Assembly: GCF_016634425.1 (NCBI RefSeq)
Contig: NZ_JAEPES010000006.1
Span: 87,388-151,387 of the forward strand
Source of the DNA: Lacisediminihabitans changchengi
GTDB lineage: Bacteria; Actinomycetota; Actinomycetes; Actinomycetales; Microbacteriaceae
DNA: 64,000 bases
Direction of reading: 5' to 3'
Below, in pieces: positions 32,323 to 42,322 of this stretch. Below the pieces are notes generated by a model. That model was not told the origin of the DNA and made no database searches. It saw nothing but the letters and a program-made list of their open reading frames with translations. A program made the translations under genes and the position numbers. Numbering within the stretch: position 1 is the first letter of the stretch; each line of letters opens with the position of its first letter.

Positions 32323-33740
32323 GCATTGTCGAATTCCTCGCGGGCATCCTGTACCTCTCGGCGGCGACCCTCTTCGTGATCGGCCTCCACATGATGCGGG
32401 CGCCATCTACAGCACGCCAGGGCAACCTGATCTCTGCTGGTGGCATGACTATCGCGGTGCTGACGACCATCGTCTTCGCTGTGATCGATTCCGGCGGCGA
32501 TTGGATCGGCTGGGCAGCGCTGATCGTCGGCGCGGCGCTTGGCGCGACATACGGAATAGTTCGAGCGCGAACCGTCAAGATGACGGCCATCCCTCAGCTG
32601 GTCAGCATTTTCAACGCGGTGGGTGGCGGGGCAGCGGCTGCCGTCGCATTCGCCGACTTCGTCGCCCACTTGAGCGTGACATCGCTTGACCTCACGATGT
32701 CGATTCCCATTGCGCTCGACGTTGCGATCGGGTCCATCACTTTTTCTGGGTCACTCATCGCGGCGGGCAAGCTCCAGGGCATCATCTCGGGAAAGCCGCT
32801 CACCTTTCCGGGCGCGCGTGTGATCAACGTGATCGCCGCCGTCATCGCCCTCGGTGCTGGCGTGCTGCTTCTGCTTGTGCCCCCGAACTTGCCCCTCTTG
32901 CTGGTCGTGCTCGTGGCATCCCTGATATTCGGCGTGCTCATGGTGCTCCCCATCGGTGGTGCCGACGCCCCCGTCATCGTCTCCCTACTCAATGCGTTCA
33001 CCGGGCTCGCCGTAGCGATGGCGGGATTCGCGATCGACAACCAGGCGCTCATCATCGCTGGAGCGCTCGTGGGAGCGGCCGGCACGATCCTTACCCTGCA
33101 GATGGCGAAAGCCATGAACCGCTCGGTCGGGGCCATCATTCTCGGTGGTTTCGGAACCGGAGACGCGAAGACGACTTCGGGCGCGGCTTCGCAGGACCTC
33201 ACGAACGTGCGGGTGCTCACTGCTGATGATGTTGCGATCCAGCTGGCGTATGCCCAGCATGTGCTGATCGCCCCCGGCTACGGCCTCGCTGCCGCGCAGG
33301 CCCAGCATGAGGTCGCCGAGCTTGCCAAGCTGCTCACCGATCATGGGGTCGACGTCAAGTACGCCATCCACCCCGTCGCGGGTCGCATGCCCGGCCACAT
33401 GAACGTGCTCCTCGCCGAAGCCAACGTGCCCTACGACCAGATGCTGCAACTCGACGAGGCTAACGCGGCGTTCGACAATTGCGATGTCGCCCTCGTGGTC
33501 GGCGCTAACGACGTCTGCAACCCGGATGCGCGAAAGCCAGGAAATGCCGTCTCGGGCATGCCGATCCTGAATGTGGATCACGCGAAGTCGGTCGTCGTGC
33601 TCAAACGTTCGATGCGTCCTGGCTATGCCGGAATCAGCAACCCGCTGTTCACGGATCCGAAGACAGGCATGTTCTTCGCTGACGCCAAACAGGGGCTCGC
33701 CGACATCACCACAGCGGTCAAGCAATACATCACCGCCTGA
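32319..33740 (+). CDS. pntB: NAD(P) transhydrogenase beta subunit (PntB)
   Basis: 473 residues. About nine membrane helices (rest of domain II) are followed by the soluble NADP(H)-binding domain III: VLIAPGYGLAAAQAQHEV, HPVAGRMPGHMNVLLAEA, GANDVCNPDA and KRSMRPGYAGISNPLF. All key domain III motifs are intact. The start overlaps pntAB. Confidence 0.94.
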   Translation: MSIVEFLAGILYLSAATLFVIGLHMMRAPSTARQGNLISAGGMTIAVLTTIVFAVIDSGGDWIGWAALIVGAALGATYGIVRARTVKMTAIPQLVSIFNAVGGGAAAAVAFADFVAHLSVTSLDLTMSIPIALDVAIGSITFSGSLIAAGKLQGIISGKPLTFPGARVINVIAAVIALGAGVLLLLVPPNLPLLLVVLVASLIFGVLMVLPIGGADAPVIVSLLNAFTGLAVAMAGFAIDNQALIIAGALVGAAGTILTLQMAKAMNRSVGAIILGGFGTGDAKTTSGAASQDLTNVRVLTADDVAIQLAYAQHVLIAPGYGLAAAQAQHEVAELAKLLTDHGVDVKYAIHPVAGRMPGHMNVLLAEANVPYDQMLQLDEANAAFDNCDVALVVGANDVCNPDARKPGNAVSGMPILNVDHAKSVVVLKRSMRPGYAGISNPLFTDPKTGMFFADAKQGLADITTAVKQYITA

Positions 33741-33781
33741 ACCGCACTCGCGGGCAGAGACACCAGAAAAGAAGGCACATC

Positions 33782-34816
33782 ATGAAGGCTGCAGTCGTCA
33801 CGTCGTTCACCGCTCCCCTGGAGATCCAGGAGCGAGACATCCCGGAGCCGGGTGCGGATCAGGTGCTCATCCGGATGGAGGCCTGCGGCCTCTGCCACAC
33901 CGACATCCATGCGTCTCAGGGGGATTGGCCGGTGAAGCCCAAACTGCCGCTCGTTCCCGGCCACGAGGGGGTCGGGATCATCGAGAAGCTTGGTTCGGCG
34001 GTCACCGATCGAACGGTAGGTGAACGTGTCGCGATCGCCTGGCTCGGATACGCGTGTGGCGAATGTCGCTACTGCATAGACGGTCGCGAGACGTTGTGCG
34101 AAAAGCAGCAGGATAGCGGGTACTCGATCGACGGAGCGTTTGCGGAGTACGCGGTCGCCAGCGCGAAATACGTCGTTCCTGTGCCCGACGGCATCAGCTC
34201 GATGGATGCCGCCCCGCTCACCTGCGCCGGGCTGACCACCTACAAAGCGCTGAAGGTCGCCCACATCAGGCCGACCGAACTGGTTGGTGTCTTCGGCATC
34301 GGCGGACTCGGCCACCTCGGAGTTCAGTACGCCCAAATCATGGGCGGCACGGTGGTCGCGATCGACATTGAGAAGCCCAAGCTCGACCTCGCCAAAGAAC
34401 TCGGTGCAACGCACGCGATCAATGCCGCGACCTCCGATCCCATGGTCGAGATCCAAAAACTCGGTGGCCTTGACGTCGCGCTCGTGCTGGCACCGTCCGC
34501 GAAGGTGTTCGAGCAGGCCTTCGGCTCGCTCCGTCGAGGCGGGCGGCTTGTCTGTGTCGCTATGCCCGCTGTCGGCGCCATGGAGATCCCCATCTTCGAG
34601 ACGGTGATCAAGGGAATCTCGATCATCGGCTCCATCGTGGGAACTCGCCAGGACCTCGCGGAGGTGTTCGCCCTCCACGCGGCGGGCAGGACGCGAGTGG
34701 TCGAGCAAGCTCGCGCCCTCGATGACGTCAACGCCTCCATGGCGGAAGTGCTCTCCGGGGCGATCCCCGCTCGTCTGGTCTTCGATTTTGTTCACGCGCC
34801 GATCGCCGTTGCATAA
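33782..34816 (+). CDS. adhP: Alcohol dehydrogenase AdhP-type
   Basis: 344-residue zinc MDR dehydrogenase of the AdhP (ethanol/propanol) group: catalytic zinc in ACGLCHTDIHASQGDWPVKP and VPGHEGVG, structural zinc in YACGECRYCIDGRETLC, Rossmann GIGGLGHLGVQYA, complete length. AAAGAAGG lies before the ATG. It follows pntB by 41 bp and may be co-transcribed with the transhydrogenase, linking NADH-producing alcohol oxidation (or fermentation to alcohol) to NADPH supply. Confidence 0.92.
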   Translation: MKAAVVTSFTAPLEIQERDIPEPGADQVLIRMEACGLCHTDIHASQGDWPVKPKLPLVPGHEGVGIIEKLGSAVTDRTVGERVAIAWLGYACGECRYCIDGRETLCEKQQDSGYSIDGAFAEYAVASAKYVVPVPDGISSMDAAPLTCAGLTTYKALKVAHIRPTELVGVFGIGGLGHLGVQYAQIMGGTVVAIDIEKPKLDLAKELGATHAINAATSDPMVEIQKLGGLDVALVLAPSAKVFEQAFGSLRRGGRLVCVAMPAVGAMEIPIFETVIKGISIIGSIVGTRQDLAEVFALHAAGRTRVVEQARALDDVNASMAEVLSGAIPARLVFDFVHAPIAVA

Positions 34817-34850
34817 CGGCGCAGAGTCATTGGCCGGTCGGGAATACCCC

Positions 34851-35300
34851 ATGTCGCATGAGCGAACGCAAGAAGGCTGGTCTCCCCAGGGGCCGGTGAC
34901 GGAGCTCTCCGATGACTCCGCATGGAAATTGTTGGAAGAGAGAAACTTCGGTCACCTGGGGCTCAGCCACAACGACCTCCCGGATATCTACCCGGTCAAC
35001 TACGCCGTCGACCACCGCACGATCCTCTTTCGTACTGCGGCGGGGGAAAAGCTCCACGAACTCACCGACAATAGGCACGTGGTGTTCGAGGTAGACAGCG
35101 AGACATCGAACGGTACCTGGAGTGTCATAGCGAAAGGACACGCGAAAGCGCTGACCCACGACCCTGAGCTCGTCGAACGGGTGGCTGATGCCTTCCCCCC
35201 GTGGATTCCCATCGAGCCATTTGTGTTCGTGAGGATCACGGCCGAATCAATTCGCGGGCGTCAGTTCACGCGCCATGTTCCGGTCGCTCGCCGGCGTTAG
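34851..35300 (+). CDS. Pyridoxamine 5'-phosphate oxidase-like flavin/deazaflavin protein
   Basis: 149 residues from ATG at 34851; an earlier in-frame codon would run into adhP. The split-barrel PNPOx-like fold is suggested by ERNFGHLGLSHNDLPDIYPVN, YAVDHRTILFRTAAGEKL and SVIAKGHAKAL. Such proteins bind FMN, F420 or haem and are recurrent members of DosR-type regulons. The exact cofactor is not predictable here. Last gene of the putative redox island. Confidence 0.8.
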   Translation: MSHERTQEGWSPQGPVTELSDDSAWKLLEERNFGHLGLSHNDLPDIYPVNYAVDHRTILFRTAAGEKLHELTDNRHVVFEVDSETSNGTWSVIAKGHAKALTHDPELVERVADAFPPWIPIEPFVFVRITAESIRGRQFTRHVPVARRR

Positions 35301-35450
35301 TTAACCGAATAGCCGCCGCCGATCCGTTCGTGGCGTGCATCTTCACCGAGCGCGAGGAGGAATACCCAAACGCCTGCGGGTGCAGGTAGCCGGCCGGACT
35401 GATGTCGTCACGCAGGAATGGAATCAGCCGGTCGGCGCTTAGAGCTACCC

Positions 35451-36674
35451 ATGACCTCGTCACCAGACCGTCGCGGCTGGCTGGGTGTGCTTTCTGTTGC
35501 GCTCGGTTCGTTCGTACTCGTCCTCTCCGAATTTCTTCCCATCGGGCTGCTGCCCGCAATCTCATCGGGCCTCCACGTGAGTATCGGCACAGCCGGTCTC
35601 ATGGTGGTGGCCACTGGTCTCGCCGGTGCTGTCGCGGCACCGGTGGTAACGGTATTCACTTCCCGAGTCGATCGCCGGGTGGTGCTCGTCGGACTGTCTA
35701 TTCTGCTCGTCGTGGCGGATGGGCTCGCGGCCGTCAGCCAGTCCTTCGTCGTGCTGCTGATTGCTCGCCTGCTGCTCGGCATCGGTATCGGCGGCTTCTG
35801 GGCGATCGGCGCCGGCGTCGCCGGGCGGCTGGTGAAGCCGGCATCCGTCATCCGGGCAACCTCGTTCATCACCGCGGGTATCTCGATCGCGACCGTCGTC
35901 AGCCTCCCGCTCGGGGCCTTGGTGTCATCCCTCGCAAGTTGGCGTCTCGCCTTCGTGATCGGCGGCGGGTTGGGGCTCGTTGCTCTGGTGCTGCAGCTGA
36001 TTCTGCTGCCGAGCATCCCTGCGCTTCAGCGCGTGCGTTTCGCCACCCTGGGCACTCTGCTCACGATTCCGCGAGCCCGCCTCGGACTCATCACCACCGT
36101 CTTCGTGTTCGCGGCCCAGTTCGCGGCATACACGTATGTCGCGCCCTATCTGAAGCAACTGGTCGGGGTTGGGCCGGAGACGGTGACGCTCGCGCTTCTC
36201 GTGTTCGGCATCGCCGGGATCGCCGGTAATTTCGTTGCCGGCGTGACGCTGAGTCGGTCGGTGATCGGCACACTCAGTGTCGCCAAGTTCGTGCTTGCCG
36301 GAGCCGTGGTCTTGCTGCCGCTTCTCGCGCACTCGGTGGTGGGTGTCTTCATCCTGCTGGTGGTGTGGGGAATCGTGTGGGGCGCGCTCCCGCTCGGGGC
36401 TCAGACCTGGATGGCGGGCGCGTCACCGAACGGCGTCGAGAGTGGTCTCGCACTGTTCGTCACCACAATCCAGTTGGCGATCGCCGCCGGATCGGTGCTG
36501 GGCGGGGTTGCCGTCACGCAGCTCGGACTCGCGGCCGATTTCTGGCTCGCGGGTGGCGTCGCCGTCATCGGTGCGATCGTGCTGATCACGCTCGGCTTCC
36601 GCCGTTCCAACGCCATTGCGCCGGTGAGTGCGGCTACAGGGCCGGTGGCCGTCGTCGATTCGGTGCGCGCCTGA
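35451..36674 (+). CDS. MFS transporter (sugar-efflux/DHA1 type)
   Basis: 407 residues from ATG at 35451 (MTSSPDRRGW), twelve membrane helices. The first helix carries the DHA1 sequence VLSEFLPIGLLPAISSGL; DRRVVLVGLS follows helix 2 and LLLGIGIGGFWAIGAG lies in helix 4. Resembles arabinose/sugar or drug efflux permeases; substrate unknown. The 150-bp leader from 35301 contains a small CCTGC/GCAGG hairpin and no gene. Confidence 0.85.
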   Translation: MTSSPDRRGWLGVLSVALGSFVLVLSEFLPIGLLPAISSGLHVSIGTAGLMVVATGLAGAVAAPVVTVFTSRVDRRVVLVGLSILLVVADGLAAVSQSFVVLLIARLLLGIGIGGFWAIGAGVAGRLVKPASVIRATSFITAGISIATVVSLPLGALVSSLASWRLAFVIGGGLGLVALVLQLILLPSIPALQRVRFATLGTLLTIPRARLGLITTVFVFAAQFAAYTYVAPYLKQLVGVGPETVTLALLVFGIAGIAGNFVAGVTLSRSVIGTLSVAKFVLAGAVVLLPLLAHSVVGVFILLVVWGIVWGALPLGAQTWMAGASPNGVESGLALFVTTIQLAIAAGSVLGGVAVTQLGLAADFWLAGGVAVIGAIVLITLGFRRSNAIAPVSAATGPVAVVDSVRA

Positions 36675-36688
36675 CCCGCTGACGCGAT

Positions 36689-37003
36689 TCACATCGCTCG
36701 GGAGAAGTCCGTGGGCGACATCATGATCGATTGGATGTCGGCGACGATCTCGCCCCCTTCGATAGACGTCGCCTTCGCCGCCTGCCACGCGGGGTCGGCC
36801 TGAAAAGCCGCCCAGTTGAGTGCCGGGTCGCCGTCGTGCCGCAGCACATAGATGAGCGTGTCCGCATCCGAGTCCGAGACCCAGTAGCCGAGGCTCACCA
36901 TGCCGTGTGTGGCGAAGATCGCGTCGGTGTGGTCGCGGAATCGGGCGAGCAGCGAGTCTATACGGCCGGGGGTCGAGCGATAGGTGCGCAGTTCGAAAGT
37001 CAT
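36689..37003 (-). CDS. NIPSNAP family protein
   Basis: 104 residues from ATG at 37003. MTFELRTYRSTPGRIDSLLARF and FATHGMVSLGYWVSD are typical of the NIPSNAP ferredoxin-like dimeric fold. The enzymatic role is unknown in bacteria. Convergent with one MFS gene and divergent from another. Confidence 0.85.
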   Translation of the reverse strand: MTFELRTYRSTPGRIDSLLARFRDHTDAIFATHGMVSLGYWVSDSDADTLIYVLRHDGDPALNWAAFQADPAWQAAKATSIEGGEIVADIQSIMMSPTDFSRAM

Positions 37004-37119
37004 GGTGCGACCGTACTCCGCTGACGAGCAGCGAACGCACCGCGGTCGCGAGAAGGGGGCGGCGGTTCGGCGGCGTACGCTGGGCCTCCAACCGATCATG
37101 CCGCTTCGAAGGAGAAGCC

Positions 37120-38442
37120 GTGCGCGCAGCAGCAGATGTTCGACGGGTGTCGCCCTGGCGGGTCGGCGTCGTCTCGGGCATGGCGTCGTACATCGACGCG
37201 GCGGCCATCTCCGGGTTCGCCGGAGCGATCGTGATCTTCCAGACCACGCTGCTGTTCACCGCCGTGCAGATCGGCGTTACGGCGGGCGCGCTCACCGGCG
37301 GCATCGCGCTCGGCGCCGTAACGGGGGGACGGTTGGGGGACCGGTATGGGCGCAAGCCGGTGTTCATGGCCACGATGGCCACCATCGTTATCGGGGCCGT
37401 GGCGCTCATCTTCGCCCCGTCGTTCGCTGTCGTTCTGGTCGGTGCGGCACTGGTCGGGTTGGGGGCCGGGGCAGACCTGCCGGTCTCGCTCTCGACGATC
37501 GCCGAGGCGGCGGATGATGGCAACCGTGGCAAGATCTTGGCCCTGTCGCAGATCCTGTGGGTCGCCGGCATCATCATGAACGGGGTCATCACCGCCCTGG
37601 TCGCGAATCTGGGCAGGCTCGGCACCGCGATCATCTTCGGCCACCTCGCCGTAGCGGCCCTTGTGACGCTGATCGCGCGGTTCTCGATTCCCGAATCGGC
37701 GTCATGGACCTCCGCCCGCCGGGAACGTGCGGAAGGCATCCTCACCGTGCGGGCCAGAAAAGCCGGGGTTCGCGAGCTCGCGCGATCGCCATACGCGGTG
37801 CCATTCGCCGCACTTATCGTGTTCTATTCGCTGACCAATCTCGCGTCGAACTCGGTCGGACAGTTCGGTTCGTTTGTCGCCGTGAACTACGGCGGAATCC
37901 CCCTCGGGGTGGCGACTGTCGCAGGATTGCCGATTGTGCCGGTGGCCATCGCCTCGTCGATCGTCTTCCTGCGCATCGCCGACCGGCCCGTCCGCTTCGC
38001 ATTCTTCAGGGTGGGTGCGTGCCTGCAGGTGGCGTCGCCGCTGTTCTACGTCTTCTTCGGCGTGCAGCTCTGGACGCTCATCGCCAGCGGGCTCGTGACC
38101 GCCGTCGCCGCGGCCTTCGCCTTCGAGGGCATCATGAAGATCTGGACGCAGTCATCGTTCCCCACCCTGCTGCGAACGACGGCGCAGGGCAGCATCATCG
38201 GCGTCGCGAGACTCGTCGCGGCGCTATTCGCCGTGGTGACACCGATCCTGCTGCAGGCGGTCGGCGTGCGCGTCGTGTGGGGCATCCTCTCGCTGCTGTG
38301 CGCCGTGGGAGGCCTCTGGGCATGGTCGGTGTTCCGCACCCGTGATCGGCACAGCGAATTCGACACGGAGACCGCGACCGTGCCGGATGCGACGGTGCAG
38401 CCGGCTACGGCGCCGGCCGGAACTGCAGGCTCAGCAGCGTGA
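37120..38442 (+). CDS. MFS transporter (sugar porter-like)
   Basis: 440 residues from GTG at 37120, chosen because AAGGAG lies six bases upstream. Twelve membrane helices. The loop 2-3 motif is GRLGDRYGRKPVFM and helix 5-6 carries PVSLSTIAEAADDGNRGKILA, close to the D-xylose/inositol/benzoate MHS and sugar-porter families. The C-terminal tail is Thr/Ala-rich and likely disordered. Substrate unknown. Confidence 0.85.
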   Translation: MRAAADVRRVSPWRVGVVSGMASYIDAAAISGFAGAIVIFQTTLLFTAVQIGVTAGALTGGIALGAVTGGRLGDRYGRKPVFMATMATIVIGAVALIFAPSFAVVLVGAALVGLGAGADLPVSLSTIAEAADDGNRGKILALSQILWVAGIIMNGVITALVANLGRLGTAIIFGHLAVAALVTLIARFSIPESASWTSARRERAEGILTVRARKAGVRELARSPYAVPFAALIVFYSLTNLASNSVGQFGSFVAVNYGGIPLGVATVAGLPIVPVAIASSIVFLRIADRPVRFAFFRVGACLQVASPLFYVFFGVQLWTLIASGLVTAVAAAFAFEGIMKIWTQSSFPTLLRTTAQGSIIGVARLVAALFAVVTPILLQAVGVRVVWGILSLLCAVGGLWAWSVFRTRDRHSEFDTETATVPDATVQPATAPAGTAGSAA

Positions 38443-38448
38443 CGAGCC

Positions 38449-41133
38449 TCACCCGGTGTTCTGCAGCCCGGCCGCGACCCCGCTGACGGACAGCAGTAGC
38501 AAGCGCTGAAGCTCGGGATCTGCTGCCGAACCCTCGGGCGCCGCGCGCAGACTCCGCAGCGCCCGCAGCTGCAGCAGCGACAGTGCGTCGACGTAGGGGC
38601 TGCGCATCTTCACGGCCCGCTGCAACACCGGACGATTTGCGAGCAGGTCGCCACCGCCGGCGATACGGATGACCCAGGAGCGGGTGAGATCCATCTCCTC
38701 GAGCACGAGCTGGGCCAGGTCGTCGCGGTCGCCCAGTGCGAGGAAGTGGCGGGCGATGCGGTCATCCGATTTGGCGAGTCCCATGGCGACGTTGTCGATC
38801 ATGGTGCGGAAGAGTGGCCATTCACCGTACGCGGATGCCAGCAGCTTCTCATCCCCGACCGCGTCGAGTGCACTGCCCAGGCCGAACCAGCCGGCCAGGT
38901 TGATGCGGGCCTGGGTCCAGGAGAAGACCCACGGGATGGCCCGCAGATCTTCGAGCGACTCGACCGAGAGACCGCGCCGTGCCGGTCGTGAACCGAGGGC
39001 GAGCAGACCCAGTTCTTCCATCGGCGTGACGGTGGCGAACCACGGCGCGAAACCCGGAGCGTGGACGAGCTCGAAGAAGCGGGCGCGAGAGGTCTCGTCC
39101 ATGGTCGCGGCGACGTCCGCGAAGCGGGTCGCGGCATCCTCGTTGCGCTTCTCGATGGACGGGGCGGATGCCAGCAGCACCGCCGCCGCGACCTGGTCGA
39201 TGTGACGCATCGCGATGTCGTGGTCGCCGTAGCGCGCAAAGATCACCTCGCCCTGCTCGGTGAGCTTGAACCGGCCGTCGACGGAATGCGGTGGCTGGGC
39301 GAGGATCGCCGAGTTGGCCGGTCCGCCGCCGCGCCCGAGCGCTCCGCCGCGCCCGTGGAACAGGGTGAGCGTGATGTCGTTCTCGCGGGCCCACTGCGAG
39401 ATCTCCCGCTGCGCCTGGTACAGCGCGAGGGTCGCACCAACTGGGCCGACATCCTTCGACGAGTCGGAGTAGCCGAGCATCACCTCGAGTCGACGGTCGG
39501 TCTCGTCGAGCCGCGCGGCGAATTCCGGAGTCTCGACGATCTGCGCCAGGATGCCCGGGGCCGCCTGCAGGTCGGCGAATGTCTCGAACAGGGGGATGAC
39601 GTCGAGCACCGGGAGAGTGCCGTTCGGTCCGACCGCAGCCCGAGCGAGGCGGTACACATTGGTGAGGTCATCCGCAGACTGAGTGAACGAGACGATGTAG
39701 CGGCCAGCGGCCCTCGGCCCGTACCGCTTCTGGATCTGCGCGATCGCGCGCACCACCTCGAGGGCTTCCTCCGCCACGTCGCTGAGCGGCTCGCCCGACT
39801 CGAGCTCGGCGAGCACCGCGCGGTGTACGGCCGAGTGCTGACGCACCTCGAGCTCGGCGAGGTGGAAGCCGAACGTCTCCACCTGCCAGATGAACTGCTG
39901 CAGCTGGCCGTACGCGTGCCGGCCGGCGCCGGCGCTCACCAGCGATTGCTGCACGATCTCGAGGTCTGCGAGCAGCTGGGCCGGGTCGCGGTAGGCGAGG
40001 TCTGCGTCGCGGGTGCGGGTGGCCGCAATGCGACGGGCGATCAACAGCAGGATGCGGCGGTGCGGTTCGTTCGGTGAGCGCTTGGCGATCTCCTTGGCCG
40101 CGTCCTCGTCCGCGGAGCGCAGGCGCTGCCAGAGGGCGAGCAGCGCGTCCGATGGCGGGGTGGTGGTGGCGTCGAGTGTGAGACCACGCCCGACGCGACT
40201 GGCCGTGCGCTCGAGGCCAAGCAGCACGTGTTCGCTCGCGATTCCGGCGGCCTTCTTGGTGACGGATGCCGTGACGAACGGGTTGCCGTCCCGGTCGCCG
40301 CCGACCCATGTGCCAAGCCGCACGAACGAGCGCACCAGCGGCGGTTCGTCACGGGGGTGCTCGCCGTGGAGCACGTCCTCTATGCGCTGATAGACCTCCG
40401 GAATCGCGGTGTAGAGGGTCTCGTCGAAGACCGCCATGATCGAGCGCACCTCGTCGGTGGGGGCCGGCTTGTCGGTGCGCAGCGGCGCGGTCCGCCACAG
40501 CGTGTCGACCTCCTCGAGCATGCCGCGCTCGATCCGCGCCTCGGCGGCACCACCGCGCGAGAGGTCGCGCTCGACCAGAAACTCCGACAGCCGGCGGATG
40601 CTGCTCGACACCGCACGACGCCGCGCCTCGGTGGGGTGCGCGGTGAACACCGGGTGGAAGCGCATGGTCTGCAGGCGCTCGGTCGCGGCATCCGTTCCGA
40701 TCTCCGTCGCAAGCTGCGCGAACGCGCTGCCGATCGACGATGACGGGTCGGCGTTTCTGGGCTCGCCGTTGCGCTCGCGCAGGAGGCGCACGCGTTGATG
40801 TTCCTCGGCCAGGTTTACCAGGTGGAAGTAGGCGGTAAAGGCTCGGGCGACCTCGTCAGCGCGCTGGATCGTGAAGCTCTCGACGATCTCCACCGCCCGC
40901 GCGAAGGCTTCGGGCGTCTCGTCCGTATACGCCTGGATGGTGGCGAGTCTCAGCCGCTCGACGTCGTCGTAGAGCCCGTCGGATCCGCTCTCGCGCAGCA
41001 CTCGACCGAGCAGATCGCCGAGCAGATGCACGTCGGCGCGCATCGCACTCGGGATGCGATGTTCGGCTTCGAAACGCCCCACGAGGTCGGTGGCAGCAAG
41101 ATCAGCGGGGGCCGCGGAGGTCGAGTCGTCCAT
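38449..41133 (-). CDS. ppc: Phosphoenolpyruvate carboxylase
   Basis: 894 residues, complete. Makes oxaloacetate from PEP and bicarbonate (anaplerosis). Signature 1 with the catalytic His is FTAHPTEARRRAV (near residue 160). GYSDSSKDVG (near 555) and the glycine-rich FHGRGGALGRGGGP (near 595) form the second signature and catalytic loop. It ends in NTG, the conserved allosteric C-terminus. Monocistronic. Confidence 0.96.
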   Translation of the reverse strand: MDDSTSAAPADLAATDLVGRFEAEHRIPSAMRADVHLLGDLLGRVLRESGSDGLYDDVERLRLATIQAYTDETPEAFARAVEIVESFTIQRADEVARAFTAYFHLVNLAEEHQRVRLLRERNGEPRNADPSSSIGSAFAQLATEIGTDAATERLQTMRFHPVFTAHPTEARRRAVSSSIRRLSEFLVERDLSRGGAAEARIERGMLEEVDTLWRTAPLRTDKPAPTDEVRSIMAVFDETLYTAIPEVYQRIEDVLHGEHPRDEPPLVRSFVRLGTWVGGDRDGNPFVTASVTKKAAGIASEHVLLGLERTASRVGRGLTLDATTTPPSDALLALWQRLRSADEDAAKEIAKRSPNEPHRRILLLIARRIAATRTRDADLAYRDPAQLLADLEIVQQSLVSAGAGRHAYGQLQQFIWQVETFGFHLAELEVRQHSAVHRAVLAELESGEPLSDVAEEALEVVRAIAQIQKRYGPRAAGRYIVSFTQSADDLTNVYRLARAAVGPNGTLPVLDVIPLFETFADLQAAPGILAQIVETPEFAARLDETDRRLEVMLGYSDSSKDVGPVGATLALYQAQREISQWARENDITLTLFHGRGGALGRGGGPANSAILAQPPHSVDGRFKLTEQGEVIFARYGDHDIAMRHIDQVAAAVLLASAPSIEKRNEDAATRFADVAATMDETSRARFFELVHAPGFAPWFATVTPMEELGLLALGSRPARRGLSVESLEDLRAIPWVFSWTQARINLAGWFGLGSALDAVGDEKLLASAYGEWPLFRTMIDNVAMGLAKSDDRIARHFLALGDRDDLAQLVLEEMDLTRSWVIRIAGGGDLLANRPVLQRAVKMRSPYVDALSLLQLRALRSLRAAPEGSAADPELQRLLLLSVSGVAAGLQNTG

Positions 41134-41193
41134 GCGTCAACGCTACCGGGCTGATGTTTCGCGATTGTGCACGCGGCCTGACAGGTCGAATGG

Positions 41194-41835
41194 TCACGCC
41201 GCCAGGTGGAATGTGCTCGCGAACCGGTCGAGCAGCTCGCCCGGTCCGTGCAGCACCTCTACAACTCCGGTCTCGATCGCACGACCGGGGGCGAGTTCGC
41301 CCGAGATGAGGCGACGGATGTCCGCCCCCGTCGTAAAGGCGAGGTCGACGGGTCCATCCCCCCGCGTCACATCGAGGCGCACGCCGTCGACCCGGATCAG
41401 CAGCTCGGCTGGCCCCACCCGCGCCGAGTATGCGGTCGACGGCAGCTCCGCCGCGACGAGCGGGCGAAAGGCGGTGCGGAGGTCCATGGTCATCGAATCG
41501 GGGGTGATGATCTGCTCGTCCCGTGGCTCGCCCAGGGTCTTGAACCCCCACGCTCCGAGGGCGAGCACCACGGGTTCGAGCTCGCGCCCGTACGGCGTGA
41601 GCTCGTAGACGATGACGCGGGACCGCGGCATCCGTCTGAGGATTCCGGCCTCCTGCAGCTCTTTGAGCCGCGCCGCCAGGATATTGCTGGGGATGCGCGG
41701 CAGACCCACGGCCAGCTCGCCGTAGCGGCGCGGCCCGACGAGCAGGTCGCGCACGATCAGTAGCGCCCAGCGTTCGCCGATCAGCTCGAGAGCGCGGGTG
41801 ATTCCGCCGTATTGGCCGTAATCACGGGCGGCCAC
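41194..41835 (-). CDS. HxlR family regulator with SCP2-like C-terminal domain
   Basis: 213 residues from GTG. Winged helix of the HxlR type in the first ~100 residues (LELIGERWALLIVRDLLVGPRRYGEL, then IPSNILAARLKELQEAGIL). The second half (RVGPAELLIRVDGVRLDV, DLAFTTGADIRRLISGELAPG) looks like an SCP2 sterol-carrier-like domain that may bind a hydrophobic ligand. It starts 6 bp after the VOC gene and is probably co-transcribed with it from the promoter at ~42320. Confidence 0.85.
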   Translation of the reverse strand: MAARDYGQYGGITRALELIGERWALLIVRDLLVGPRRYGELAVGLPRIPSNILAARLKELQEAGILRRMPRSRVIVYELTPYGRELEPVVLALGAWGFKTLGEPRDEQIITPDSMTMDLRTAFRPLVAAELPSTAYSARVGPAELLIRVDGVRLDVTRGDGPVDLAFTTGADIRRLISGELAPGRAIETGVVEVLHGPGELLDRFASTFHLAA

Positions 41836-41841
41836 GCGGCC

Positions 41842-42282
41842 TCAGGCCTGCCGCTCGGCGTACGCCTCCGGGCCCTGCTCGGCGGCGACCGGATCCATCC
41901 AGCCAAAGTCGATCGGATTGCCATCGGGGTCGGTCAGGCCGTGCTGGTACATAAAGCCGTAGTCGGTCGGCTCTCCGGCGACCGTGCCGCCGGCTGCGAT
42001 TCCCGCGGCGACGGCGGCATCGACGGCCTCACGGCTATCGAAGAAGATCGAGGTGCCGGAGGTCGGGCTTACCGCTGGGTCGCCGATGGGTAGCTGCGCT
42101 TGCGACTGGAAGAACTCGCGAGTCTCGATCATGAAATAACTGTGGCCCTCTTCGACGACGACGCAGGCGGCATTGTGGTCGGTGAAGGTGGGATTGATGG
42201 TGAAACCGATCGCGGTGTAGAACGCTTTCGCCCGCTCAAGGTCGGTCACGGGCAGGATGACGAAAATTCCGGTGACGCTCAT
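41842..42282 (-). CDS. VOC family (glyoxalase-fold) protein
   Basis: 146 residues. Starts MSVTGIFVILPVTDLERAKAF, a standard VOC beginning, with a second half DPDGNPIDFGWMDP. The family includes antibiotic-binding, lyase and dioxygenase proteins; the metal ligands are not all evident, so it may be a binding protein. First gene of an operon with the HxlR regulator. Confidence 0.85.
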   Translation of the reverse strand: MSVTGIFVILPVTDLERAKAFYTAIGFTINPTFTDHNAACVVVEEGHSYFMIETREFFQSQAQLPIGDPAVSPTSGTSIFFDSREAVDAAVAAGIAAGGTVAGEPTDYGFMYQHGLTDPDGNPIDFGWMDPVAAEQGPEAYAERQA

Positions 42283-42322
42283 GATGCGATTCCTTTCGAG
42301 ACCCGTCGTTGGGTGCCTGCAA